From the NCBI GenBank assembly GCA_003142595.1, contig PLMU01000006.1, positions 209,666 to 273,665 of the forward strand: DNA of 64,000 nt, read 5' to 3'. The first letter of the stretch is position 1; each line of letters starts with the position of its first letter. This document shows, one piece after another, positions 1 through 8,356 of the stretch. The position numbers and the translations under genes are program-made. The stretch comes from Phycisphaerales bacterium (lineage in GTDB: Bacteria > Planctomycetota > Phycisphaerae > Sedimentisphaerales > UBA12454). The notes beneath the pieces are model-generated. The model did not search any database and was not told the origin of the DNA. It was given only the letters and a program-made list of their open reading frames with translations.

Positions 1-2
1 GG

Positions 3-581
3 CTCGATGGTGAAATGACAATCCTTAACGGCAAAATATATCAGGTCAAATCAGACGGCAAAGTTTACATCCCTGCCGCTGACATTAAAACTCCCTTCGC
101 AACGGTATGTAATTTCAAACCAGACATTCAATTTGCAATGCAATCTGCGGATTTCAAAAAGGCCCAATCTATTATTGATGCACAAGTTTCAAATCAGAAC
201 CAGTTTTTAGCCGTTGAAATTTCCGGAAAATTCAGGCATATCAAAGTCCGCAGCGTCCCCGTTCAGCATAAACCATATCCGCCATTGGCAGAGGTTACCA
301 AGACTCAACCGGTCTTTGAAATGAACGACATTACCGGCACAATCGTCGGCTTCAGAACGCCGCCTTTCGCGAAAGGGTTGAATGTGCCCGGCTGCCATTT
401 TCATTTTATCAGCAGCGACCTGCGGCAAGGCGGTAACGTACTTGATTTTGAATTGAATAGCGGAAATTGCAAAATAGACAGATGCAGCGAATTTTTACTT
501 ATCCTGCCCAAAAACGATTTGCTTAAAAATATCGACTTATCAAAAGACAAAACCGAAGAACTTCAAAAAGCAGAAAAATAA
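3..581 (+). CDS. budA: Alpha-acetolactate decarboxylase, 5' partial
   Basis: Cytosolic enzyme that decarboxylates acetolactate to acetoin. The reading frame stays open to the window edge and reads LDGEM just before the ATG at 15 given in the ORF track. That motif, with a catalytic Glu, is internal in this family, so the true start lies upstream. The core VGFRTPPF...VPGCHFHF...D.RQGGN matches the family fold and supplies the HxH zinc ligands. The position that is normally the third zinc His (GGH) is Asn here (AAC at 435-437). About 190 residues are visible of the usual 240-260. The recognition is confident; activity is uncertain because of the ligand change. Confidence 0.9.
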   Translation, partial: LDGEMTILNGKIYQVKSDGKVYIPAADIKTPFATVCNFKPDIQFAMQSADFKKAQSIIDAQVSNQNQFLAVEISGKFRHIKVRSVPVQHKPYPPLAEVTKTQPVFEMNDITGTIVGFRTPPFAKGLNVPGCHFHFISSDLRQGGNVLDFELNSGNCKIDRCSEFLLILPKNDLLKNIDLSKDKTEELQKAEK

Positions 582-591
582 ATCAAAAAAA

Positions 592-620
592 AGCCCCGAT
601 ATGAAACAAATATCGGGGCT
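592..620 (-). terminator. Intrinsic terminator of the minus-strand secreted protein gene
   Basis: The inverted repeat gccccgatat / atatcggggc has a 7-nt loop. It is followed on the minus strand by a run of U (plus-strand A run at 585-591). It sits between two converging genes, but the U run serves only the minus-strand gene. Confidence 0.8.
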
Positions 621-670
621 GGGTATTAAACAAATCTCTAACCTGAGATTAACAGTTTTTCGCTGTCTTT

Positions 671-1096
671 TTATTTGCCGCCTTCGTCACCGTGGCCATG
701 CGGCGGCGGGCCGTCCGGTCTATTCGGATCATGCGGCCTGTTTGGGTCGCCTGGATCGTGCCGATGATGCGGCGGTCTTTGAAGCTCATTATATTTTTCG
801 ACAGTCAGCCAATTTTCGTTATTCTTAGCTGCCACTGTGCCGGTAATCACCACCATTTTATCCGCCATTTTCTCGGCGAGCTCTTTACCTTTTGCATCGA
901 GGACAATATTATATGTCCCCCGTCTTCTGCTTTCAAACTGGACTGCTGTAACAACACCTTTTGTGTCTTTTGTAACAATGACTCTGCCTACAAACATATT
1001 TGGGTCGAATTTGTGGTGGTGGTTAGGATCCTGAGCATTAGAAATGCCAACAAATACAAACTCAATCATTACTGCCAACATAATCAATTTTTTCAT
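671..1096 (-). CDS. Small secreted protein with His/Pro/Asp-rich tail (paralogue 1)
   Basis: I do not recognise a named family. Residues 1-21 form a signal peptide (MKKLIMLAVMIEF...SNA). A compact domain of about 65 residues follows (FVGRVIVTKDTKG...NIVLDAKGKELAEKMA...WLTVEKYNELQ), shared almost unchanged with the next minus-strand gene. The last 35 residues are rich in His, Pro, Asp and Gly (HHRHDPGDPNRPHDPNR) and there is an HHH near the N-terminus, so metal binding is conceivable but unproven. A GGGG-type ribosome site precedes the ATG. It has its own terminator and a leader that matches that of its neighbour, so it appears to be one half of a tandem duplication. Confidence 0.75.
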   Translation of the reverse strand: MKKLIMLAVMIEFVFVGISNAQDPNHHHKFDPNMFVGRVIVTKDTKGVVTAVQFESRRRGTYNIVLDAKGKELAEKMADKMVVITGTVAAKNNENWLTVEKYNELQRPPHHRHDPGDPNRPHDPNRPDGPPPHGHGDEGGK

Positions 1097-1174
1097 TTTG
1101 TGACCCCTTTATTCAAATCACATATTTTAACTATATTCCTGCAATACTTTTCTGTAACACCTTAAAAATCAAGA

Positions 1175-1203
1175 CTTTACTGCCGTTTCATTACTCCTTT
1201 CTC
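1175..1203 (-). promoter_or_regulatory. Leader element conserved between the two paralogues (copy 1)
   Basis: Minus strand reads GAGAAAGGAGTAATGAAACG followed by GCAGTAAAG. The same block recurs at 2135-2164 in front of paralogue 2. It holds a good ribosome site and a start codon opening a four-codon ORF (MKRQ), about 80 nt upstream of the real gene. It may be a regulatory leader or simply a relic of the gene duplication. Confidence 0.4.
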
Positions 1204-1329
1204 TTTATATAAAAACACATATGTAATAAAATTTCACGTTATACATTTATTAAGACGTTTTTGGTGAGCAGAAAATTGCATAACGTTAAAATAAAATTTC
1301 GCAGGAAGGGGATATTGAAAGGCAAAAAA

Positions 1330-1360
1330 AGCCCCGATATGAATTACACATATCGAGGCT
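1330..1360 (-). terminator. Intrinsic terminator of paralogue 2
   Basis: The inverted repeat gccccgatat / atatcgaggc has one G-U position and is followed on the minus strand by seven U. The left arm is identical to that of the terminator at 592-620, so the terminators were duplicated with the genes. Confidence 0.8.
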
Positions 1361-1395
1361 GAATTTTTGGTTAATTATTAACCGAGGGTTAATAA

Positions 1396-2049
1396 TTATT
1401 TTTTGTCGCCGGCTGGAGGAGTATTTGGACCATGTGGGTCTCTTGGGCGTTTTTGCAATTCGGAGAATTTCTCAACAGTCAGCCATTTATCGCTGCCTTT
1501 AGTTGATTCTATGCCCGTAACTTCTACCGGTTTACCTGCCAGTTTCTCGGCAAGCTCTTTGCCCTTTGCATCAAGAACGATATTAGTAGTTTTAGTAGTT
1601 CCAGTCTTGTAGGTTTCCACTGTTACCGATTTAATGACGCCGTTAGAGTCTTTTATCACAAAGAGTCTGCCTTTAACCGTTATTGCCTCTGCTTTTTTAG
1701 CGGGTGCATTAGGTTCGACAGCTAATCTGAGAACAATATTAGCCTTAGGTGCATTTGGCTCCTTTGCAGGCTTGTTTGCATCCGGAGTATTTGGACATAC
1801 ACCCTTTGTTAAGTTAATGCTAATATTAGCCTTAGGTGCATTTGGATCCTTTTTTGCAGGCTTATTTGCATCAGGCATATTTGGACATACACCCTTTGTT
1901 AAGTTCATGCTAATATTGGCCTTAGGTGCATTTGGATCCTTGACAGGCTTATTTGCATCAGGCTTATTAGGTTCTGCAGCCTTTGCAAAACTAACAGCAA
2001 CAAATGCGACCAATACCACAACAAGAGTTAATACTACCAGTTTCTTCAT
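1396..2049 (-). CDS. Small secreted repeat protein (paralogue 2)
   Basis: Family not recognised. A signal peptide covers about residues 1-24 (AVSFAKAAEP). Residues 25-115 hold about three copies of a 30-residue repeat of the form PDANKPxKxPNAPKANIxxNLTKGVCPN, each of the two full copies with one Cys. The C-terminal domain (VKGRLFVIKDSNGVIKSV...NIVLDAKGKELAEKLA...WLTVEKFSELQ) matches paralogue 1, so this protein is the same domain with an inserted Asn/Pro/Lys-rich stalk. A GGAG ribosome site lies just before the ATG. The predicted location is periplasm or cell surface; the function is unknown. Confidence 0.75.
   Translation of the reverse strand: MKKLVVLTLVVVLVAFVAVSFAKAAEPNKPDANKPVKDPNAPKANISMNLTKGVCPNMPDANKPAKKDPNAPKANISINLTKGVCPNTPDANKPAKEPNAPKANIVLRLAVEPNAPAKKAEAITVKGRLFVIKDSNGVIKSVTVETYKTGTTKTTNIVLDAKGKELAEKLAGKPVEVTGIESTKGSDKWLTVEKFSELQKRPRDPHGPNTPPAGDKK
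1793..1972 (-). repeat. Tandem 90-bp in-frame repeat
   Basis: Two nearly identical 90-bp units start at 1793 and 1883 (each begins ggacatacaccctttgttaa on the plus strand). A degenerate partial third unit lies at about 1738-1792. The unit equals exactly 30 codons, so copy number can change without a frameshift. Confidence 0.85.
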
Positions 2050-2134
2050 TTTTTAATCTCCTAATTTAAATTACCTATTTTAACATTGTTTCTAAAACAC
2101 TTATATTTATAGTTTAATAACTATTACCTTCATT

Positions 2135-2164
2135 CTTGACTGCCGCCTCATCACTTCCTTTCTC
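2135..2164 (-). promoter_or_regulatory. Leader element conserved between the two paralogues (copy 2)
   Basis: Minus strand reads GAGAAAGGAAGTGATGAGGC followed by GGCAGTCAAG, matching 1175-1203. Here the small ORF opened by the ATG runs 14 codons (MRRQSRMKV...). The second conserved stretch (TTAAAATA.GT.ATTT.AAT..GG) close to the start codon is also shared. Confidence 0.4.
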
Positions 2165-2266
2165 ACCCGCAAAAATAATCTTCATCCTGAATATATACAA
2201 TAAAACCAAACATTATAATACGTCCGAAAACAGTTTCAACAGATAAATATTTCAGTAAAATAAAAA

Positions 2267-2294
2267 TCCCGCACCTGATTTTTCAAGTGCGGGA
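2267..2294 (-). terminator. Intrinsic terminator downstream of carB
   Basis: The hairpin tcccgcacctg / caagtgcggga has one G-U pair and is followed on the minus strand by a U-rich run. It lies 27 nt past the carB stop codon. Confidence 0.8.
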
Positions 2295-2321
2295 CTTCTA
2301 AAATCGTAAGTTGGGGTAATT

Positions 2322-5300
2322 TTATTTAATATCAGCGTGGTATTCCTGCAGAGACCTGATTTTTCCTTTTCCTTTTTGAATGGCTTCGATACCTTTAGCG
2401 CTTGCGTTTGCCGCTGCGATAGTCGTTATGTAAGGAATCTTATGTTTTATCGCGGCCTTTCGGATATATGAATCATCGTGCTGACTGGTTTTGCCCGCAG
2501 GTGTGTTTATCAGAATCTGAATCTCGCCGTTCTTTATCGCATCAACAATATTCGGCCTGCCTTCGTGCATCTTGTTAACCTTCTCGGCCTTGACGCCTTT
2601 TTGAGTAAGGTATTTATATGTCCCGCCGGTAGCAAGAATCTTAAAACCAAGTTTAGCTAAACTTTTCGCGACGCCTACAGCATTGCCTTTATCCTGGTCA
2701 TTTACCGTAATAAGAGCAGTTCCTTTACTCGGCAGCGTTTGCTTGGCGGCATCTTCAGCTTTGTAAAATGCCAGCCCGAACGACTCTGCCATTCCGAGCA
2801 CTTCACCGGTCGAGCGCATCTCAGGGCCGAGAACCGGGTCAACTTCCGGAAACATATTAAACGGAAATACAGATTCTTTTACTCCAAAGTGCGGGAATTT
2901 TTTATGCTGCAGTTTCAGTTCCGCAATTTTTTTACCGAGCATTAACTGCGTGGCGAGCCTCGCCATTTGTATTCCGCAAACCTTTGAAACCAGCGGCACC
3001 GTTCGCGAGGCACGGGGATTTGCCTCGAGGACATAGACTATGTCTTTAGCTATGGCATACTGCATATTCATAAGGCCAACGACATTAAGTTTTACCGCGA
3101 TTTTGCGCGTATATTCGTTAATGGTATCGAGATGTTTTTGCGGAATGCTGATTGGCGGAATAACGCAGGCCGAGTCGCCGGAGTGTATTCCGGCAAGCTC
3201 GATATGCTCCATAACCGCCGGCACAAACGCGTCGCTGCCGTCGGCAAGAGCGTCGGCTTCGCACTCAATGGCATCTTCAAGGAATTTATCAATCAGGATT
3301 GGTCTTTCCGGCGTAACTCCAACAGCAGCATCGACATATCGTTTCAGCATCTCGGCATCGTGAACAACTTCCATACCGCGTCCGCCCAGGACGTAGGAAG
3401 GCCGAACCATCAAAGGATACCCGATTTTAGCGGCGACTTTGGCAGCCTCTTCAAACGTGGTTGCCATACCGGATGCAGGCATAGGAATATCGAGGCTCTC
3501 CATTTTCTTTCGGAACCTATCGCGGTCTTCGGCAAGGTCGATGCTCTCAACGGAAGTGCCGAGAATTTTTACGCCTGCCTTTTCGAGCTGTGCAGCGATA
3601 TTCAAAGGTGTCTGTCCGCCAAACTGGCAAATTACGCCTAATGGTTTTTCTTTTTCGTAAATGCTCAGAACATCTTCGACTGTCAAAGGTTCGAAATAAA
3701 GTTTATCGGAAGTGTCATAATCGGTTGACACCGTTTCCGGGTTGCAGTTCACCATAATGGTTTCGTAACCCAAGTCGCGAAGCGCAAATGCCGCGTGCAC
3801 ACAGCAATAATCGAATTCAATGCCCTGACCGATTCTGTTTGGTCCGCCGCCGAGCACCATAATTTTATTTTTATTGCTTACACCCACCTCATCCGGAGCG
3901 TTATAGCTCGAATAATAATACGCTGCGTTTTCAACGCCGCTGACAGGAACAGCGTGCCAGCCTTCGACAACGCCGAGACCTTTGCGCTGATTTCTGATTT
4001 TTTCTTCCGTTGTGTTGAGAATCTGCGAAAGATATTTATCTGAAAAGCCGTCTTTCTTGGCCTTTGTCAGCAGTTTATCCGGAACCTGTTTGCCTTTATA
4101 TTTCAGGATTTCCTCTTCAAGCTCGACAAGTTCCTTCATCTGCTGCAGAAAGTATGGCTTGATATATGTTTTTTCGTAAAGCTCCTGGATGTCAGCGCCT
4201 TTTCTGATGGCTTCATACATAATAAATTGCCGTTCGCTTGTCGGCTCGCTAAGCATATTCATCAGTTCGGGAAGTGATTTTTTATTGAAATCTTTTGCAA
4301 AACCAAGGCCGTATCTTCCGCTTTCCAGCGAACGAATAGATTTCTGGAAGGCTTCTTTGTATGTTTTGCCGATACTCATAACTTCGCCAACGGCCCGCAT
4401 CTGCGTGCCGAGCTTGTCCTGAACGCCTTTGAACTTTTCAAATGCCCATCTTGAAAATTTAACAACGACATAATCTCCGCTTGGCGTGTATTTTTCGAGC
4501 GTTCCATCCCGCCAATACGGTATTTCATCAAGTGTCAGCCCGCCTGCCAGCATTGACGATACCATCGCGATTGGAAAGCCGGTTGCTTTTGAAGCAAGTG
4601 CGCTTGAACGGCTTGTTCGCGGGTTGATTTCGATGACGACCACCCTGCCGGTTTTGGGGTCGTGAGCGAACTGGATATTCGTTCCGCCGATAACCTGAAT
4701 GGCCTCAACAATATCATAAGAATATTTTTGCAGTTTCTGCTGAAGTTTCGGGTCGATGGTCAACATCGGAGCGGTGCAGTATGAATCGCCGGTATGAACG
4801 CCCATCGCATCGACGTTTTCAATAAAGCAAACGGTAATCATCTGGTTCTTTGCGTCGCGGACAACTTCAAGCTCCAGCTCTTCCCAGCCGAGCACAGATT
4901 CTTCAATCAGGATTTGCCCGACAAGACTTGCCGATATACCTCTGCTTGCGATGACACGGAGCTCTTCAATATTATAAACCAGTCCGCCTCCGGTTCCGCC
5001 CATAGTATATGCCGGCCGAACAACAACCGGATAGCCGAGCTCTTCAGCGACTTTTTCCGCCTCTTCAACGGTATATGCCGGTGCGCTCTTTGGCATATCG
5101 ATGCCGAGTTTGCTCATCGTGTTTTTAAACGCGATTCTGTCTTCGCCCCGCTCGATCGCATCGACGTTTACGCCGATAACCTTGACGCCGTATTTTTCCA
5201 AAACGCCGGCCTTGGCAAGTTCTGAGACAAGGTTAAGGCCGCTCTGGCCGCCCAGATTGGGCAACAGGCCATCAGGCCGTTCCTTCTTTATGATTTCCGT

Positions 5301-5522
5301 CATTGTCTCAAGATTCAGAGGCTCGATATAAGTAAAATCCGCCATGCCGGGGTCGGTCATAATTGTGGCGGGATTGGAATTGGCGAGCACTATTTTATAG
5401 CCGAGCTTTCGAAGTGCCTTGCAGGCTTGTGTGCCGGAATAATCGAATTCACAGGCCTGGCCGATAATAATCGGGCCGGAACCTATTATCATTACTTTCG
5501 TTACGTCATCTCTTCTTGGCAT
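2322..5522 (-). CDS. carB: Carbamoyl-phosphate synthase large subunit
   Basis: Makes carbamoyl phosphate from bicarbonate, ATP and ammonia delivered by the small subunit CarA, for pyrimidines and arginine. It has the duplicated ATP-grasp architecture: MIIGSGPIIIGQACEFDYSG near the N-terminus and MVLGGGPNRIGQGIEFDYCC at about residue 555 mark the two halves, and the last 140 residues are the MGS-like allosteric domain. The length (1066) is normal. The track starts at 5534, but that ATG lies in the sequence ATGGAGGATAAGATG, where GGAGG is a ribosome site for the second ATG at 5522, so I place the start there. carA is not in the window. Confidence 0.97.
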   Translation of the reverse strand: MPRRDDVTKVMIIGSGPIIIGQACEFDYSGTQACKALRKLGYKIVLANSNPATIMTDPGMADFTYIEPLNLETMTEIIKKERPDGLLPNLGGQSGLNLVSELAKAGVLEKYGVKVIGVNVDAIERGEDRIAFKNTMSKLGIDMPKSAPAYTVEEAEKVAEELGYPVVVRPAYTMGGTGGGLVYNIEELRVIASRGISASLVGQILIEESVLGWEELELEVVRDAKNQMITVCFIENVDAMGVHTGDSYCTAPMLTIDPKLQQKLQKYSYDIVEAIQVIGGTNIQFAHDPKTGRVVVIEINPRTSRSSALASKATGFPIAMVSSMLAGGLTLDEIPYWRDGTLEKYTPSGDYVVVKFSRWAFEKFKGVQDKLGTQMRAVGEVMSIGKTYKEAFQKSIRSLESGRYGLGFAKDFNKKSLPELMNMLSEPTSERQFIMYEAIRKGADIQELYEKTYIKPYFLQQMKELVELEEEILKYKGKQVPDKLLTKAKKDGFSDKYLSQILNTTEEKIRNQRKGLGVVEGWHAVPVSGVENAAYYYSSYNAPDEVGVSNKNKIMVLGGGPNRIGQGIEFDYCCVHAAFALRDLGYETIMVNCNPETVSTDYDTSDKLYFEPLTVEDVLSIYEKEKPLGVICQFGGQTPLNIAAQLEKAGVKILGTSVESIDLAEDRDRFRKKMESLDIPMPASGMATTFEEAAKVAAKIGYPLMVRPSYVLGGRGMEVVHDAEMLKRYVDAAVGVTPERPILIDKFLEDAIECEADALADGSDAFVPAVMEHIELAGIHSGDSACVIPPISIPQKHLDTINEYTRKIAVKLNVVGLMNMQYAIAKDIVYVLEANPRASRTVPLVSKVCGIQMARLATQLMLGKKIAELKLQHKKFPHFGVKESVFPFNMFPEVDPVLGPEMRSTGEVLGMAESFGLAFYKAEDAAKQTLPSKGTALITVNDQDKGNAVGVAKSLAKLGFKILATGGTYKYLTQKGVKAEKVNKMHEGRPNIVDAIKNGEIQILINTPAGKTSQHDDSYIRKAAIKHKIPYITTIAAANASAKGIEAIQKGKGKIRSLQEYHADIK

Positions 5523-5672
5523 CTTATCCTCCATGAAAACATGAAAAGCTACATATTTGTCAGATTTACAATTATGTGGAAATTATATACAAATTCGTAG
5601 CCTGTAAAAGCAAAAAATCGATGAAATTTTAAGCATCTTGCCTTTTTGCCTCTTTTTTTTTATCATACCGCT

Positions 5673-6233
5673 ATGGCAGGAAAAGGATTAGTCCAGATTT
5701 ACACAGGTTTAGGCAAAGGTAAAACAACCGCCGCTCTGGGCGTTGCCCTGCGTGCAGCAGGCTGGGGCAAAAAAGTTATCATCTACCAATTCCTAAAACC
5801 ACCCGCCCTTGTGCTCGGAGAACGAAAGGCAATTACAAAGTCAAAACTTCCAATTAAAATCGTGCCTGTCGATATAAAATGGAATATGCAGAAAAAGAAT
5901 AATACAGCATCCGCCGTCGCCAAGGCTATGGCGAACAAGTTGGTTTGCGATAAGATAGACCAGACCTGCAAAGAAATTCAGACTGTCGCCCGAAAAGGGA
6001 AATACGATATTATAATCCTCGATGAAATTATATTTTGCTTATCGAAAAAACTTGTTAGCCTGGAACGGATAAAAAAAATAATTAAGGCAAAGCAAAAATT
6101 AGTTGAAATTATCCTTACCGGCAGAGGCGCGACAAAAGATATAATCAAACTCGCAGACCTCGTTACAGAAATGAAAGAAGTAAAGCACCCATTCAGAAAA
6201 AACGTAAAGGCAAGAAAAGGAATTGAATATTAG
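5673..6233 (+). CDS. cobO: Cob(I)alamin / cob(I)yrinic acid a,c-diamide adenosyltransferase
   Basis: Transfers the adenosyl group of ATP to cobalt of corrinoids to make the coenzyme B12 form. The N-terminal P-loop YTGLGKGKTTAALG followed by ALRAAGWGKKVIIYQF, the IIILDEI strand and the C-terminal HPFRKNVKARKGIEY are family hallmarks. The start in the track (TTG at 5646) encodes a poor PLFFYHT leader; the ATG at 5673 (MAGKGLVQIYTG) fits the family. It is followed 9 nt later by ispD, probably one transcript. A btuFDC-like import operon lies 25 kb away in the same window. Confidence 0.93.
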   Translation: MAGKGLVQIYTGLGKGKTTAALGVALRAAGWGKKVIIYQFLKPPALVLGERKAITKSKLPIKIVPVDIKWNMQKKNNTASAVAKAMANKLVCDKIDQTCKEIQTVARKGKYDIIILDEIIFCLSKKLVSLERIKKIIKAKQKLVEIILTGRGATKDIIKLADLVTEMKEVKHPFRKNVKARKGIEY

Positions 6234-6242
6234 GATTCGCCA

Positions 6243-7001
6243 ATGAATATCGCGGTAATAATTTGTGCGGCGGGAAGCAGCAAAAGATTTGTTAAGGAAC
6301 AGCAGCATAATCTTGAAGCGGCCAGGAAAAAACAATTCGCCGATGTTGCGGGCAGGCCGGCGTTTCTGCGAAGCATTGAATTTTTCGCCAACAGAGACAA
6401 TGTTAAACAAATAATAATGTCAATCCCTGCCGAAGATGAGGAAATGTTCAAAATCTCGCACGGAGCAAACCTCAGCTTCCACGGCGTAAAACTCTGCCTG
6501 GGCGGAGCAGAAAGATTTGAAACAGTCGCTAAGGCACTTGAACTTGTCAAAGACGATATCGACCTTGTGGCGGTCCACGATGCCGTCCGATGCTGCCTGA
6601 AAGAAAAATGGCTCGATGATGTTTTTAAGGCCGCTGAACAAACCGGCGCTGCGATGCTTGCCTGCCCTGTCGTTGCGACATTGAAAAAAGTTAAAGACGG
6701 CCAAATAATCCAAACAGTTGACCGAGCAGGCCTTTACGAAGCACAAACGCCGCAGGTATTTAAAAAGGATTTACTTAAAAAAGCTTATGCAAATCTGAAT
6801 AAATTAGATAAGTCAAAAATAAGCGACGATTCACAACTCGTTGAAGCAATGGGACAGAAAGTTTCAATAGTAGAAACTGACTTCTCGAATATCAAGATAA
6901 CCAATAAGTCTGATATTGCAATTGCAGAGGCGATAATCAAATCCCGGCCGAAACCAAAACCGCAAGGACCAGCCGGAGCGTATTACGAAGCGCAATGGTA
7001 A
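6243..7001 (+). CDS. ispD: 2-C-methyl-D-erythritol 4-phosphate cytidylyltransferase
   Basis: Third enzyme of the MEP isoprenoid pathway; couples MEP to CTP. The N-terminal nucleotide-binding signature ICAAGSSKRF, the central VHDAVRCC (usually HDAARP; Pro is Cys here), the segment GLYEAQTPQVFK and the C-terminal ITNKSDIAIAEAII fit the family. It has a proline/lysine extension of about 20 residues after the usual end. It follows cobO by 9 nt. The other MEP gene in the window is ispG at 29963-31024. Confidence 0.95.
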   Translation: MNIAVIICAAGSSKRFVKEQQHNLEAARKKQFADVAGRPAFLRSIEFFANRDNVKQIIMSIPAEDEEMFKISHGANLSFHGVKLCLGGAERFETVAKALELVKDDIDLVAVHDAVRCCLKEKWLDDVFKAAEQTGAAMLACPVVATLKKVKDGQIIQTVDRAGLYEAQTPQVFKKDLLKKAYANLNKLDKSKISDDSQLVEAMGQKVSIVETDFSNIKITNKSDIAIAEAIIKSRPKPKPQGPAGAYYEAQW

Positions 7002-7073
7002 GTAAAAGAAGTTAAAAACTAAAATCGTCAAGATGGCTTACGCCAGTGAAAAGTTTAGGAACCGCCCCCGATA

Positions 7074-7685
7074 TTACGCGTTAACTGAGTTTTGCGAGCG
7101 CAGGTATTGCATTATTTTCCAGCCGAGTATGACCGCAACAATAAAACCGAGGATGACCCAGGCGAGGTTGCCTAAGACCTCTGCAATAGATTGAACGCGT
7201 TCGCTGAAGATGTAGCCCAACATCACATACAAAACCACCCAAAGCACTTCGCCCAGCACGTCCCAGAGGATAAAATGACGCCAGGGATAGTCGGCGATCC
7301 CGCTGGTCACATTGAGCCACGGCCCCAGCGGCGTCACCAACCAGCGGCTGAAGAAAATGCCTGGCCCGCCCCACCGTTTGGCAAGTGCTTCTGTTTTTTT
7401 AATTTTGGCTTCACCCCCTATTTTACGGCTGATCCGTTTCACCAAACGACGACCGACCCAGCGAGCCACACCATATCCGATTAAATCGCCCAACACGGAG
7501 GCCGTGCTCGCCACGATGATCACTGGCCACAGCTTCATTTCGCCCTGCTCGACAAATGAACCGGCCGCTACGAGCATCAAGCTGGCGGGCAACGGGGCAC
7601 CGATGGAGGAGAACATGGTCACACCGAAAAGCGCAGGCATACCGTAGAGCAAGAACGCAGCCAGGAGTTGATCGGTGAGACTCAT
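7074..7685 (-). CDS. DedA-family membrane protein
   Basis: Integral membrane protein of the DedA/VTT superfamily, whose members act in membrane homeostasis and lipid flipping; the precise substrate is unknown here. Five or six hydrophobic segments are seen. The family core FSSIGAPLPASLMLVAAG near residue 25, the amphipathic YGVARWVGRRLV, and the motif FFSRWLVTPLGPWLNVTSG with the conserved Arg and Pro are present. Its start overlaps the stop of the upstream gene by 4 nt (ATGA), so the two are translated together. Base composition here is visibly more GC-rich than in ispD upstream, suggesting transfer. Confidence 0.9.
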   Translation of the reverse strand: MSLTDQLLAAFLLYGMPALFGVTMFSSIGAPLPASLMLVAAGSFVEQGEMKLWPVIIVASTASVLGDLIGYGVARWVGRRLVKRISRKIGGEAKIKKTEALAKRWGGPGIFFSRWLVTPLGPWLNVTSGIADYPWRHFILWDVLGEVLWVVLYVMLGYIFSERVQSIAEVLGNLAWVILGFIVAVILGWKIMQYLRSQNSVNA

Positions 7686-8080
7686 GGCGAGGCCTCTTGA
7701 TCGGAGTTTTGATCGGGCAGCGGCGGCGGATACGGAGGACGCGCGTGAATGATCGCATTTTGCAGGACCGATTTGATTTCGTCCATCGAACGATGCTGCA
7801 TATTAGCAATTTGGCGCAACGGTCGCTTATTCGGCTGTTGTTTAGGGAGACCCAACGCCTGATATAACACATACGGCGGGACACGATAAGAATGCGCGAC
7901 GTAGCCGACATTCATCCATCCATGAATCGGCTCATCACTGTGAGCTTGCCAGTAGATCACCTTGCGTGCCATATGCACGGCCTTGAACGCGGTGAATCCA
8001 GCGATAAGCAGAAACATTGCCACGACCAGCCACTGCTGCCGGCGAAATTTTCTCACGGTGCTGATGAACCTTGATCTCAT
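7682..8080 (-). CDS. Membrane-anchored protein partnered with DedA
   Basis: No named family is recalled with certainty. Residues 16-38 are a single membrane anchor (QQWLVVAMFLLIAGFTAF). The soluble part contains HSDEPIHGWMNVGYVAHSY followed by VPPYVLYQALGLP and PLRQIANMQHRSMDEIKSVLQ, which resembles a small helical module with a helix-turn-helix look, and ends in a Pro-rich tail. The four-base overlap with the DedA gene indicates a dedicated partner. GC-rich codon use is like that of DedA. Confidence 0.7.
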   Translation of the reverse strand: MRSRFISTVRKFRRQQWLVVAMFLLIAGFTAFKAVHMARKVIYWQAHSDEPIHGWMNVGYVAHSYRVPPYVLYQALGLPKQQPNKRPLRQIANMQHRSMDEIKSVLQNAIIHARPPYPPPLPDQNSDQEASP

Positions 8081-8254
8081 AAATACACCTTACAACATGC
8101 CTTAGGATTTCTCGCCGAAGCTGCGTTAATCTCGCGGTTGCGCATAACTCAAACTCATTTGATACGCAATGTAGCAAAATCGAAAAAGAAGTCAACGTGA
8201 TTCCCCCATTTCAGCAGTTTTGAGCAATGCCGAAGGACTTCACGAATTTGTTGA

Positions 8255-8295
8255 GCGAAAAAAAACTTACTTTTCTTTCCAGTTAATGATATACT
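8255..8295 (+). promoter_or_regulatory. Promoter in direct-repeat copy 1
   Basis: TTACTT (8267-8272), a 17-bp spacer and TATACT (8290-8295) form a plausible sigma-70 type promoter for the sorbosone-dehydrogenase-like gene. The stretch gcgaaaaaaaacttactttt... (8255-8284) recurs almost unchanged at 9860-9888. Confidence 0.55.
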
Positions 8296-8356
8296 GCCTT
8301 TCCAAGGTCAGGATACAGAAGGCAATGTCTCATCAATTAAGAAAGGAGAATGTCCA

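Noticed and set aside
1634-2056. Plus-strand 140-residue ORF over the repeat gene.
   Set aside because: It is an antisense shadow of the Asn/Pro/Lys repeat (LFASGxFGHTPFVKLMLILALG) and has no start signals.
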